Of a DNA stretch of 64,000 nt, positions 36,764 to 50,372 are shown in pieces (position 1 is the first letter of the stretch; the number at the start of each line of letters is the position of its first letter). Origin of the DNA: Polyodon spathula (taxonomy: Eukaryota > Chordata > Actinopteri > Acipenseriformes > Polyodontidae). Location of the stretch: the NCBI RefSeq assembly GCF_017654505.1, contig NC_054545.1:8383927-8447926 (forward strand), read 5' to 3'. The notes beneath the pieces were generated by a model. The model was not told the DNA's origin, did not search any database, and was given only the letters and a program-made list of their open reading frames with translations. The position numbers were made by a program, and so were the translations under genes.

Positions 36764-37329
36764 CAATAATGACAATTAAACAATATCTATCCACATCTAA
36801 AATACCCTATTTTAAGTATATGTTTTTACTAATTACTTTTCTTTAAAAATAATTAAAATAATATTACAGGCTGCTTGACAGTCTTCTCATTGATGAGAGA
36901 GGTGTGGCAGAATTTCCTTTTTACTAAATATTACAAATATGGGTGTGATTAGATATGGAGTACATTCTGTTAAAAATATTTACTGTAACATAAAACCCTA
37001 AAAACTAACTGGGGAGGGCAAAGTGGCATTGCACACAAAGTGTCAAAGAGGTATTTTTTTGTTATTACTGTTATTCATTTATGTATTTATTTCTGCCTGG
37101 TTATTCTTGCCACTGGCCTGTCATAACCTACAGCACTACAGTATTTTTCAATAAGCCTGCTGGGGCATGGTCATTTTAGAAAAAAATACTTGCTATGTTT
37201 GAAGTAGACTCAAATTCTGTGTGCTATGAAGTTTGGAATTATATAAAATGATAAAGTCTAACAAGCAAATGGAAACAAAGTGTTCATTAACAGTTTAATA
37301 TCATTAATATTATTTACTGTATCTTTTTT
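36764..37329. other. No recognised feature
   Basis: AT-rich, unassigned. Confidence 0.5.
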
Positions 37330-37758
37330 CTTTTCTAAAAAAAAAATTGGAATCTCCAGTTGTTTTTTACCTTATTTTCTCACCAATTTGAAATGCCCAA
37401 TTTCTAAGCTTGGCACACCACAGCAACACCCGCACTGACTTGGGAGAGATGAAGATGGACACACTTGTCCTCTGAAACGTGTGTCGTCAGCCACATGCTT
37501 TTTTTAACTCTGCAGGTCCACCGTGCAGCTACCTCAGAGCTACAGAGTCAGAGGACCATGCAGACCTGCAGGTGCCTGGCCAGTCTACAGGGGTCGCTGG
37601 AGTGCGATGAGCCATGGACATTGTGCACAACCCCCTAGGAATTCCAATCAATAGCTGGCAGTGGAATAGCCTGGACTCAAACCAGCATCCTCCAAGCTAT
37701 AGAGTGCATCCTGCACTCCACACAGAGTGCCTTTAGTTGATGAGCCATTCAGGCACCC
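37330..37758 (-). mobile_element. SINE-like dispersed repeat with tRNA-related head
   Basis: On the minus strand the block starts GGGGTGCCTGAATGGCTCAT near 37758 and includes GGTTTGAGTCC (about 37683-37673), a good pol III B box, with TGGCTCATC as a possible A box. The spacing, about 65 bases, is longer than in a normal tRNA. The far part contains CAATTTGAAATGCCCAATTT (plus strand, 37383-37402), a phrase I associate with dispersed repeats of ray-finned fishes. It ends near an A-rich run at about 37337-37348. No flanking direct repeat was verified. Confidence 0.5.
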
Positions 37759-39696
37759 CACTATTTACAGTATCTTAACGTTAGTATATGGTTACATGAT
37801 GCACCTATATACTAACTAAGGTGCAGTTGTTGCTGTAGAATTCATTTGATGTTCTGGATCCCGCACTTAAGGCCAGCCATAAAACACAGTACTGTATATC
37901 TGTATACACAGTATACAAGTATATAGAGAAAATATGATGCATCAGAGATAGCACACTTCAAATAAGTTGTTTCTTATAGTCTGTCACTCAAAGAACACTT
38001 ATCCATCTTAGATTGATGGAAACCGAACAGTTTTACCTTAAAATAATTGGGAGTTTTTTGCTTGTATTAATACTTGAAATGCAGCAACACACTAGGTTAA
38101 TTGGCATAACAGTTAGCTTAACACTGAACCATATCTGTATATCAAAATAGTACGTTAAATTTGGATATACTTTTTTTTTTTATCACATATCATTTTTCTC
38201 CTGCAGTTTATATTGTCCTTAATGATTTGTAACAGCATGTATCTGCATTTTTAGAGGTCATTTGAGATCCATAAATTTGGCATCTGATGTTCTATTTGAG
38301 CATGTCTAACATACTGTATACTAAAAATAGAGCTGCAGCAAACACCTTTGTCTGGAATTCAAACAGCCTTGAACAAGCCCTTTGGAGCTTGCACAAAGTT
38401 TTGGCACTGTTTGTAAAAATGGCTTGTATAGAGCTTGCAATTCAAATTCAAATTTGAACTTTTATAACCCATTGACCAATTTACCAGTGACATTGTCCCT
38501 TGATTGAAAGTATAGCCAAATTGTATTTGCATGAACATAGCTAAACAGTGCCTATCTCACATTTAGTCGTGCTTAGCTAAAAGCTTGTTTAAGTCGAAGT
38601 TGATGTTTAGTTGAAAGCTCTTTTAGCAAGACACGCAACTCCAATTTGCACGCGTGAATCTAAAGTTAAATGGCTGGTAAAACCCGTTTATGAATATATA
38701 ATGATTTATTTATATATTTCTTATTATACCTATTTTTTAAATTTTTTTACATTGCTACTATTCTGTCATCTGTTCAAGCGTCAAGTTTTTAATTTCTTTA
38801 ACCTTCTAATTTCTGGATACAGTTAAAACATGTAATGTTATATTCTTCAGTAATGTTATGGCTGCCAAATATTTAATTGTGATGGACATAATCATCCAAA
38901 ACGAAGAAACAGTAATGCAATTCCATCAGTGCACATAACACCCTGCGTCTACAGCTTTGCAACCAGGATTGTTCACAACGCACCCAGGTGTGAGTAAGAT
39001 ATGTCTTGCCATACACCCTGCCACATGTTATAGCTTACATACTGTGTATATATGTTAAATTACATTTGCTGTGATAAAAACAGAATTTGGTAAAGTGGAT
39101 AAAAATACTTGTATTAAATTAAGCTCTTCTCATTAACACTGGATGTAAAGTCATAATGCTTCCCATAAACTTCCTAGCATTTACGTTTTTTTAAACATTA
39201 TTTTAAGCACCAATAAGATTGATTATAGGTGGGCAAAGTATGAGTCAGTTTAGTATATTGACCCTTGGATCTGTTGAGTAGGCCAGTGTATACATATACT
39301 GAACATGAACATTGGATTTCTGTTCATCTTCAGCCATTTATTTGATTGTTAAGGTTTATCACACATTTTGTTTTAACCAATTGTATTTCCAAAATACACA
39401 ATCAGATTTTGGTACAGTGAAGCTTTATCTCTCATCAGTTGACATATTGAATGCAGATTTCCTAAGTATGAACATAATGATACATACCATTAGGTATACA
39501 GCCGGAGCTTCTGTTGTCCCACTGTTTTATCTATTTTATTTAACTGTCTAAATCATTTTACATCCTTTCCCCCTGGGCTATGCACCTGTAGGCGACCATC
39601 TGTTCTTCTAAGTGTATTTTAAATGCTAAATTTTCTCACACACTCATGAATACTGTCAAAAGAACACATTTACAGAAATAATGGAAACCTATAGGA
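37759..39696. other. No recognised gene or element
   Basis: AT-rich, unassigned; no coding signatures. Confidence 0.5.
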
Positions 39697-39743
39697 ACAA
39701 TGTAAAGCGAACTAAAGCTATGACAATGTAAAGCGAACTAAAG
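39697..39743. repeat. 21-bp direct duplication
   Basis: ACAATGTAAAGCGAACTAAA plus G occurs at 39697 and 39723, 26 bases apart. Confidence 0.95.
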
Positions 39744-39950
39744 ACCACATCATTTCCTGCAACTTGCTAATGTTTTTTTTTTGTTGTTGTTTTTTGTTTT
39801 TTGTTTTTTCCCACCCAGTACAACTAGAATTCTCAAACGACATGGTTCAAAATCAGTGTTAGAATTTATAAGATTAGTGTGTGAAATCAGTAGATTCATA
39901 CTACAAACTAAAACATTCATACTAAGTACAGATACTTAGCACTTGATGTT

Positions 39951-40065
39951 AGAGTCCTGCATCGGGTTGAGTACCTCTGGGTGACTCGCAAAGCGGCACA
40001 GGTTCAGCTCAGGTGGGGGTTATAAAATGTCAGGCTCGGGTCAGAATTTGAATCGCCAAAAACGT
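39951..40065. mobile_element. Possible hAT-type MITE end
   Basis: TAGAGTCCTGCATCGGGTTG followed by GAGTACC...GGGTGACTCGC and GGCTCGGGTCAGAATTTGAA resembles the end of a non-autonomous fish element with CGGGT-rich subterminal sequence. No opposite end was found. Confidence 0.35.
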
Positions 40066-41119
40066 TGTTCTTTCATTTCAGCGTACTCGTCTGTAACCCT
40101 TTCCCAAATAACGTATATAGAAGGTACTATAAATGTATTTCCTGCACCTAAGCCCTGTAACAATTTCACCATCAGAAAATATGAAACCATGATTATACAA
40201 ATGGATCTGTTATATCAAAACTGGCATAAAGTTGCTTGGGGCATATTCTCCCATGGTGCGGCTTATCTTCCTGTTATACTCTATAGTTGTAAATTATGGT
40301 ACTGACTGATAAGCCACAGTATTTGTGGAAATACCTCAACTCAAGCAACTTCTTGACAGCCCTATATGCATTGCCCTTTATTTATTAATTGTTATTTCAA
40401 TTAAAACCTGACTAGGATCTTAACTGCATTACACATATTTGACTAAAGTCAAATAGGTTAAAAAAAAAAAGGATTTTGAAAGAATTACTTTTTTTCAGAA
40501 AAACAATTTTGATGACTTGTTTTGTAAAAAGACTTGACACATTCTGTTTCTTAGAAAAAGATGATATCAAGATAGAAAAAAAATTGATTAAGAAATGTGG
40601 GTTCGCTTATTAGGCATTATAGTTGATAGCAGAATAAAACAGCCCTGTGAGATTAATTGACAATGAAACAATCATATTAAGATACACACCATTCAGTTTG
40701 TAAACTGGATAAATACTTTAGGTATTGATTTAATAATTAGAGACGCTGCAAGATATTTTAACGCAATCATAGTGTAAGCTGTCAAGACAATTATTTATTT
40801 TGTCCCACAAGGTAGTTGTTGCCTCTTCCTGCATTTTGTATGCCTCATTAGCCAAATGGTAATTGTTTTACTTATTTACATGATTTTTAAGTGTTGGACA
40901 AGGACACAAATGAACACATACCATACTGCATGTCTGATTTTTTACTAACTGGAGAGTACAGGCAAAAGCAAATGGAAAAAAAAAAAGATTAAACAAGCAC
41001 AAAGATAGTTACTGTGTGCTTAACAAACAAGTATTTCAGATTTAATACACCTTTTTAAGGCAGTATGTGGGATTTATCCATCACAGTAATTGTATATTTA
41101 TAAAATTAAAAATGGTATA
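40066..41119. other. No recognised feature
   Basis: AT-rich; a 92-codon frame at 40027-40305 has no identifiable motif. Confidence 0.5.
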
Positions 41120-41710
41120 CTGCTGTTAATTTTCCAAATGAACAAAGACAATAAATGTATTTTCTTCATAGCTTCCATTAACTTTTGGGCTTGGGGAGAT
41201 GAGAAATACAAGACTGGGAAGAAAGCCGGAGCTGTGTTTGATTAAAAGTGTCAAGGGGAAAATTAAACTGCTTTTGAAATGGTATTGAAATGTTCAACTC
41301 TTGTATCTGTTCTCTCTAATTAAATTGAGTTTTAATATGGCTGCCATGAATAAGTGAATTGCATATCCTTTTCAATATAGAAAGTAGACATTTAAATATT
41401 TGCTTTCATCATAAACATCCAGCATGAAAAGTCAATTCAGTTATTATGTATCTAATATAATTGCTTTTTTTAAATAAAGGGGTCAGCCTTTCGATTGTAA
41501 TTTGGAGAATTTAAAATGCGTGCCTATTTTTGTCAAATTCCATTTGGCATTTGTCCTTTTCAAAGGCATAATTAATAATACACATTGTTACAGACAAATG
41601 ATTCAACCTTTTTATAGTATTTTACAGCTAATTTGCTGTATTTCTTCTAAATTTTATTTTGCATCACACTGTAACAATTTAAATTTTCTTCAGAATTATG
41701 CCTAATTAGT
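41120..41710. other. Candidate conserved non-coding element
   Basis: A block without simple repeats or transposon traces and with several homeodomain-like words: TTTGATTAAAAGTGTC, CTAATTAAATTGAG, GCATAATTAATAATAC and CAGCTAATTTGC. This texture is like vertebrate developmental enhancers. The call rests on impression only; the 67-codon frame at 41502-41705 is not supported. Confidence 0.25.
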
Positions 41711-43289
41711 TGTGACAAAAAAATTGTGTGTTGTCTTTCTCATACTTGAAATCAAAATAAGTTTTGTTGTTGTTGTTATCACTTTTCAACAGTATCTACA
41801 GTATTGGTTTACTCTGGTGCCACTCTGTTGTTCATTGCTGATGTTGCTCAAAAACTTTCAAATTCTCAATATTGCATACTGAAAGAATGTGCTGCAAAGA
41901 AACAGCAGCACAAAATTTTAGTCTCAAATATATATTGTAGAGCAAAATATGGTGACATATTAAACTCCACCACTGAACCAAATATTTAGCTATGGAAAAT
42001 GAATGAGCCCAACTCACCACACTGTAGTTATTGCCACAAGTCTGTAATATTGAATTTTCTATTTATATGCTAGTACACTCAAGCCAAAGCATGCAAAAAT
42101 GCATAAGCTGTATATCAAAGTCATAAGTAGAATATTAATGCTGCAATGTTAACATATAACTAATTCATGTAGAAAGTGAACTTAGGTGCAGATATGGTCA
42201 GTTGATGTATTGTTTGAGTATTGTATGTTTGTTTTATATTGTTAAATTTGTTTGATTTCCTTTCAGAAAATGACCTCCATCTTTGCATTTGCTTTAAATC
42301 AAGCCCAGATGTACTGGGAGAGCCTAGGACATACATTACACACATATCTGCATTGAGCCACAACAACATATTAAATGCAGCTTGTTCCAAATAGCCATTT
42401 CAAAATACTTCAATGAAAGTAAGTCAGACACATTACTTAACTTTCACATGAATAGTTATTTCCCGATCGAACACTATTAAAACATTTTGACATGACAAGA
42501 AAAGTTTGGAAAGGCCTGGTGGCTAGTCCATCTTCACAATCCATAGTTCGAGTACTACAGGGGTAGCAGTGCTAGGATAATTACATACCGTTTTGTACTT
42601 TAATTTCCTATATTCTGGTTGTACCACCCAGTCCTCAACACAAATCATTTTTTGCCATCAATACAGACAAGAGTGACAAAAAGAGATTACAGTAGGACCT
42701 TGATTATATGAAATAAACAAGGTCAGATCCTCAATAGATAATGGAATTCTTCAGGTAATGGAAGGCTGTTGAATTTAATTGCATAAAGGAAAATGGTTAG
42801 AAAAAGGCTTAATCCACAGAATGTATTGTGTATTATTTATAAAGAATTTTAAGGCTACTAAAATTGAATATATTTTTATATTCTGCTAACAATTTATTTT
42901 CTTATTCCAAACTTGTATGCAAATGGGAGTTTTCACCCATTTTTTTACAACAGCAAGAACATGTCTTTTCATTACTATAACAATCCATGCACAGTTCCAT
43001 GTGTTCGATTTCATGCTGTCCCTTCTTTACTATGTAAATATGGCATTCCATCATTTAACTGCACCAAACTTTGTATAGAGACAGTCAAACCATTTGCAAA
43101 CCTGCCACGCAAATCCATCGTGAAACAACAAAAGGATGTCCTTTTGGCAACGCGACTTTAAGGGCAGGGTCAATCGCTTTCTCAGAATAAAAACAGCTAG
43201 AAAAACCCATGTAAACTGGAGCAGGAATCATGCTTGTGGCTCATGAGGTTTCAGCAGTCAAGATCCTGTTTTTCTGATTTTATATCACT
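41711..43289. other. No recognised gene or element
   Basis: AT-rich, unassigned. Confidence 0.5.
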
Positions 43290-43645
43290 TAATCTCCAGC
43301 AGAAAGGCCACACAAAAGCCCATAACAAGGATGAGCAAATTGAAGATAATATCCTTAAGGAACAGAAAGAAGACATGTTGAATTGACAACAGAACTGGCA
43401 GAAGGCACAGGTGTCATTGTCCATCCATCAACAGTCCAAAGCACCTCTGACCATTGTTCCATTGTCTAATTTCTGTGTTCTTGTGAATATTTGAGCCTTT
43501 TAGTCTTGTTCCCCTTTCTTAACAGCAGTATTCTTACTGCAACAGATCCTTTAAGTCCTGATTTTAATAGTGACCTTCGTACTGTTGATTTGATGGACAA
43601 TGACACCTGTGCCTTCTGCCAGTTCTGTTGTCAGTTCAACATCTA
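43290..43645. pseudogene. Fold-back relic of a Tc1 transposase
   Basis: Two pieces of one Tc1-type transposase lie head to head. On the plus strand about 43290-43431 runs from a GRP-like linker region to VELTTELAEGTGVIVHPST. On the minus strand about 43645-43432 begins with the same ELTTELAEGTGVIVH and continues, after a frame change, through GSVAVRILLLRKGNKTKRLK and TMEQWSEVLWT, the run up to the first catalytic Asp. The shared part gives a 49-bp inverted repeat, 43377-43425 against 43592-43640, with one mismatch. Stops and frameshifts interrupt both pieces. The catalytic triad is lost. It is a different Tc1 family from the two copies at 8.7 and 61.7 kb. Confidence 0.8.
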
Positions 43646-46337
43646 TGAGAAAAATGCTTTAAACACACTTTCCATAACCACAGTATGATCAGAGTTGATT
43701 TAATCTAAATATTTGAAGGCACTTAAATGCATTTAATGTAAAACCAAAAGCTTTGAGAGTGGGAATAAAGGTTTGAAAATTGGGGCCTAGATTTAAAATG
43801 TGCTCAATTCTATCACCAGCAAACTACAACATACAGGTGAAAAAAATTAATTCACATCAAATTTAATTTCCTCTTTCAGTCTTGACACATCATTCTTTTA
43901 TATTCATGTCTTGTATTCATCCCTTGGAGTTATTTGCCGATATGTCTCTCATCTTATTTGAAAAGTTAATTAAAATGTGATAAGATTTTCTACCTGCATT
44001 CAGTTTAATATGCCATTTTTGTCCAGTTAAGCCTCTAGTTATATATAAATGAATAAACTAGATCATAAATGATGAGAATGTGTTTATTTATTTATTTATT
44101 TATTTACTCTTCCCTTAACTTTTTATGATGTTTTAAATCACTCTCTGTTATGCTGTTCCAATATAGAATTAGAATCCACCTGGCCAAAAGAAAATAAGAA
44201 CCACCACAATAGCTTGTTTTTAAATCTACACAGAACTTTGCTGATATATAACATTATTTATAAGAGGTGCCCTGGTACAAGACTCCTTTTATAAATCAAG
44301 GCTTCCTTTGATGGTCTAGTTTTGAGAAGGATAGAGAGTGTACTGTAAAGGAACACAATTGATGATTATAAAACATGATGATGTAAAACTACTCTTATTG
44401 GAGGTCTGGAAACTTTTAAATTGTTTCAACGATTATTCTCCTGGTGCATAAATGGTGATTCATTTACAGAAGCTAGACAGCTAACTATCACAAACTTACA
44501 GGATGAACCTGTGCATGTTGTGACTAATTAATAAAGCAACTCAACTTTAGACATGGACCTGTGATCTTCTTCATCCATAATTATAATGAAAGCATGACAA
44601 AATGTATTGTAAATAAATCATTGCCTAAATGCTCAAAGATGAATATGAGTGTTTTATATTGTGTACTACTTATATAGTGCATATTATATAAGATGTGAAT
44701 GTTAAACTGGACAAGGGCTGTTAATGCTGCAATGATTGTGGAAGGGTAAAAAATAAAAGTCCCGTCCATAATTTATTGTTAGATCCAAAGCTGGAACATA
44801 TTTCACTCTTCTTTCTCCTCCCATGTATACAAATGTCTGAGTTGAAAAACTTTCATCAAAAACAGTAAAGTTATAAGACATCCTCTCCCACATAAAGAAC
44901 ATTCCAGATCTGAATTCCAACCTTCAGTCTAAAAGTTGACCTAGGGATACCCCTATATCTGTTTGCACACATATCCATTGTCATTTTGTTATTGGATCAG
45001 GCACCAAACATTTTGCTTTTGTTGTAGTCGGTATGTAACAGTGAGAATCACCACAATGGCAGCATAATATGAATACTAATAGTTGTCCCACAGGCCAGTA
45101 ATGTATGAATCTGTCTTATGCTCTGTCCTTGAGATACATCAAAGCTACTTTTTGTTATCTCTCTCAGAAGCCTGCTCTATTGTGATCTGAAGACTGTATA
45201 CGTTATTCTTTGATTACAGGAACTATGAAAAGCTAGGGCACAGAACATAGTATCCTGGATATGTAATTCAGAACCTGTATTTGATTTATTTTTATTAAGC
45301 TATGTGTAGAAATTGTTGATAGATTTTATGGCACCAAAATGCATCACCTGGCTTTGTCACCAAAAAAGTACTGTGCTTGATGCAAGCTGCAATGGAATTT
45401 TACAGCATGTTGTCAAGGTGTTATCCACAAACAGTTTGGGTTGGGTGACAGCAGTATGCCAATACGATCAAACTTGTAATGGGTTTGCAACAGTACACGT
45501 GCACTGATAATTGAAGGACAAAGTTGCCATTCCAACTTATTGGAGAGATACTACTTTTCAAAGCACTAGATTTTGTTAAGCTGTTTATAATAAAGTAATT
45601 ACTTTGTGGAGTAAGCAGCAGTGTGACATTGAGTCCCAATTCAACACCTAAAAGAGAAATATAAAGTCAAATTAATTGAAAAATCCTATTAGAATGCAGA
45701 AAATGTAAGTAAGTGTGAGCCCTGCTAGATTCTACCTTTTGCTAAGGGATAAAGAGCTTAACAAGAATGCTTTGAGGAAATCAGAATAGCTGTTATGCCT
45801 TTGAACCACATCACATCTTCCACATTGGACAGTGCTTTCATTTTGCTGAATAACAACCATAAGAATGTCATTTGTGGAAAAATTCCATATGGAATAGCAG
45901 ATTGTATTATTATCAACAGAAACTCACAGCCTTTAAAGTCTGATATAAAAGGCAATGGATATGTTTAGGGATTAAAACACTGTTTGTTTCCAGACGATAT
46001 ATGCTATTGCGACATATCAGTAAAAGCTGACCTTCGTTTCTAGCATTTCTACACCCATGTGCCACAAAGGCTAGCTGTAAGTATTGGTAATACTTATTCA
46101 ATAAAATGATAGTTAATGGATGCAATATTATTGTCAGCTACACAAACCAGACTGCTTTTCTTGTTTTACAGTGAATTAATAACAATAAAAAAAATAGTAA
46201 GCTGAAATATGCTGGCTAAAATAGTATTATTTATCTTTTCTAAGTGTCAGATATTTCACTTGACACAGAATGGCCCTCGTGATATACCTTTCTAAACCAC
46301 AAGGGTAAACGTGAAAGCAAATTTATAGTCTCAGTTA

Positions 46338-46339
<2 letters not shown>
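43646..46339. other. No recognised gene or element
   Basis: AT-rich, unassigned; a short TTTA array lies at about 44082-44105. Confidence 0.5.

Positions 46340-46372
<33 letters not shown>
46340..46372. repeat. Poly(T) tract, 33 bp
   Basis: Uninterrupted T run. Confidence 0.95.
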
Positions 46373-46376
<4 letters not shown>

Positions 46377-47605
46377 AATTCTGTTTTAGAATGCAATTAT
46401 ATTTTCATCCAGCGGGTGCTTTCTAACTTGCTTTTCAAATAAAGTATTCACAGAGCTTGTTAAAGACAAAAGCAGCAAATAAAATTAGATACAAGTTGAT
46501 TGCCAATTCTTTTTTTTTGTGAAAAATTACATCTGTCATTATTCATATAAAGATAGTCGTCATTACATAGACTTGAATTCTTTTTTACATAATGTTGCTG
46601 AGAAGCGTATTCCTCATATCTAGTCTCTAAACAATTGCTGCAGACATATCATTCCCAATTTCATGAATAGGCATTCTTTAGCACAAATGCTGCTACAGCT
46701 ACTGAACTATTTCTTTGGTATGATTTCAAACCAACCTTAGTAACCTCCATAAAAATCATTTATATTCAGCTCCTGAGAAAAATGCATGCATATGCTGTAG
46801 TTGAACTGTATAGAAACTGGATGCCACCTACAGAGCCTTTGTATTGAATGACATTTTCTACTTTTGATCATAGCAGTTGGTAAGATGTGTCACAATATCA
46901 GACACTGAAAGAACCACATTTTGTCACAGTGAGTGAATAACGGCCTGACCTTTCATGAAAGTTAACTTTGAAAGACCAGGTGTTAAAATAGAACCTGAAT
47001 ATTGACTGGATCTACAATAATAATTCTTTTTTAAAACAACATCTGGAAGATTACTACACCAGTTTGTTCTTTTCATAAACACACATTGATAAGATGCTTG
47101 TTTGTTTGATAATCAAATACCTGTAGTCATAATAAAATAATTTGGTCAGACATGCCAAAAGACTCTATACTGTTGGAACAGTCACAAAATATTCCACACG
47201 GCAGGGTAACTAAATCCCAATATGTTTCCTGCAAAATTTATCATTGCTCTTAAATGTGCAACTGTTTCTCCTTCTTGCACTGTACTGATGAGAAAAAAGA
47301 GTGACAACAAAGCATATAACAGAGATAGAAATGGTTGCTCTATTGAAAGTGAAACCTTATGAAAAATATTAAGGGTTTGCCAAGTACCCGGATCATATGA
47401 GTATCCATTATAGGATGGAAAATACACATGTAATTAGGCAACACAAATGAACATCTGAGCATGGTCTTTGAACACTAAAGTAATCTTCTGTTCTTTCAAT
47501 TAATACTTCTGTAGAATATAATGTCAATGTCTTTTGTCACAATTATTGGCCTGCATTTTCTAAGATTAAAATATCAGATTAAGATTTTGTGTAGGGCTGT
47601 TTGTT
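46373..47605. other. No recognised feature
   Basis: AT-rich, unassigned. Confidence 0.5.
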
Positions 47606-47706
47606 CAATATATATACAATAGTCTATATCTATTTCTATATATATATTTATATATATACTATATATATATATTATATATATAATATATTATATATATCTA
47701 TATTAG
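47606..47706. repeat. Imperfect TA-rich array
   Basis: TATA low-complexity sequence with CTAT and TTAT interruptions. Confidence 0.9.
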
Positions 47707-50372
47707 TGTAATTACATTACCATGTAGTTGAGACAAACTATTCATAAAGCATCGCAAGTTTGTAAAATTGTTCAGTTAAAACATTTATGCAACTACGGAA
47801 CAAGGAAAAAAAGGAAAAAAGCATTAACTTATCAGGATTTTTTTGATAAACGCACTACAATTAAATCAAGTTTAAAATCTATTAAAATATAGAAACAGAC
47901 AGCACTGGTATTCACTAGTTAATGTACAATCAACCATTGTCTTCACAACGTGGAACTATACCAAACAGAACTTTGCTTTCCCCCTGACGACGGTATTTGC
48001 ATTTGACTATGTCCTCAAATTATTTTTTTTAACTGCTTATGAAGCATTTTACACACAAATTGGTTGTGTAAAGTTGTAGTGTGGTGTACTTTGCAGTCCT
48101 CACAAAATTTATGCTGAACTGTATGTGCACAGCATAAATTCAGATGTAAGTTACAAAAGCATAATTATATGCATTCATTCAGCTCCACTGATAAATAAAA
48201 TACTGACTCACCAATTAAAATAGCATTTTATGACTAAAAATGTAGTCCTTACATTATTTCAAAGTCCCCCAGTGGAAATGACGAGCATAATGTGAACGAA
48301 GAAATTCTAGTTAAATATTCTATTGCAAGGACCCCTAGAGTACTGAAACATTCTAGAATTGGGTAACCATGTGTAATGGTGTGTAAATGTATCTAAGTAA
48401 ATAACAAAAAAACAAACAAAAAACTCTGTATATTTAAAATGTTACTGATTTTACAGTATACATTGGGATGGTGCAACAAAATGACATATCTTGGCAAATT
48501 ACCTACTTACCGACTAATTATAAATTCTAACTACAGTGCCTGATTTCAGCTTGTATATAATTTAAGACACAAACCCAGAAGTACTCATACAGATAGCTTA
48601 AAGAAAACATTTTAAAGTATCCCCCTCATTTTAACAAGATTATAATTCTAATAAAACATTTACAAATCTCGAGGGTCATAAACAGTTTGTTCGATAACGC
48701 TGTCAATAAATTAACTGCTTGTACAGTGTCCTTTTTAGGACATCCTCAGGTATCATCCTTCCTGGGTCAGGTATCGAGTCACAAAAAAAAAAGAGAATCT
48801 AAACTAATTGCTAACAATACAGTGCTGATTAGTCGATGCATTTTTACAATCAATTGATCTAAGCTGGGTAGTGCTGTTACCCACTCCTGGATTTGAACAG
48901 TGTTAAATGTTGAACTTCTTCAATAATAAAAATCAAACAATAAACGGTCCAGGTTCTCATCTAACCGTTAAGTGCTTTTAGGCTACAAACAGGTACTCTT
49001 AAGCTGAAATAAAACAATACTGTACAAACAGAAGTACTGTATTTTCACTGTTTTGAACTATAACATTTAAAAGCAGTACAGAAGGGACTCTGACGAGCAA
49101 AGGTGTGATTCTGACGGCCAGAGGCATGACTTTGTGGGTGCCTAAACACCAAAGATGTTCAAGAAAAATCTATGGTAGAGCCTTGCAACTTAATTTCAAA
49201 CTGCATAACAAAAAATAAGAGCCTGCAGAATAAAATAGGAAAGAGAAGGCTGTATAAAAGCATTAAGCTTCGATTATAACCCTTTAATCAAACATGTGAG
49301 TGACATAAGATAAAAAATGTCCCTAGTGTCCATCCAACCTGGTCTGGGGGCAAAAAAAATAACTAAAATAAATAACTCTTGGTCTTATGAGAATGAATGT
49401 TAAGGTCAACTTATTAATATGTTCCATGCAATGGATGTGTCTCACTGAAAGAATCCATGTGTGCTTGGTCCTTGCAGAGAAAAAAATGACAGAGAATGCA
49501 AGGTGAGCTACTTCTATGACAGAAGCTGAACCTTGGCAGAGTGTCCTTTGAGGAAATATGAACAATATGTGAGCTTTAATAATAACGGGGTATAAATAAA
49601 TGTGTTTCTGGTTGGATGATCCTACTCTACAAGGAAGCTAATGTAAAACCCTTGCAATTGAAATTATTCACCCTTCACTCTTTTTTTTTTTTTTAGAAGC
49701 TAATATTGAATCAAATCTCAGAGTACTGAACACTGGTAGGATCAACTGGTCTTCAATCCTATGAGTAAAAAGCTAGGACCTTTATAGAATATATGGGTTA
49801 TGAGGCACAGTAGCCAAGTCAGTGAAAATCATTTTACAAAAATAAGAATCCAAACAAGTTGAGTGATATATATATATATAAGCCAAGTCATGTCATATGT
49901 CACAATTCTTCTTTCTCATCTGATCCTTGTTTTTATTAGCATTAGGTCTAGTTTATTTACAAAATATCCAGTTTCTCTTCAAGTTCTCATGTATCTATCC
50001 TATCCTGTCTATGAACAATTAGGACAAATGACCCGCTAAACCAAGACACCACTAGCATTGCTGAGAAAAATGAGAAGCTACAATAAAAGTGTTCTAAGGA
50101 CTTAAAATGACTTTGTTGTTTCTCTAGCTGTCTCATACAAGCACCACCATGGTTGTGTGCGTCTATAATACACTAGTTTGAAACATTATACGTTAAAGAA
50201 CATAACTGAGTTTTATACTTCCTCCCAAGGAGTTTGGGGGGGGGGGGTTGTTGTCATCAATCTTCAGGCATACTTATCATTTTCTACATACTTAAAAGGA
50301 AAATATTTACATTTCATACAGCATACATACATTTTTTTAGTAGAGAATAACAGATAATATATAGTGTGGTAG
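47707..50372. other. No recognised gene or element
   Basis: Unassigned sequence; a G run at about 50236-50247. GACTCTGACGAGCAAAGGTG and ATTCTGACGGCCAGAGGCAT near 49090-49130 are a weak 24-bp duplication. Confidence 0.5.

Noticed and set aside
40330..40360. TTGACAGCCCTATA, like a hAT terminus, as partner for the TAGAGTCCTGCATCGG end at 39951
   Set aside because: The two ends are not inverted copies of each other.
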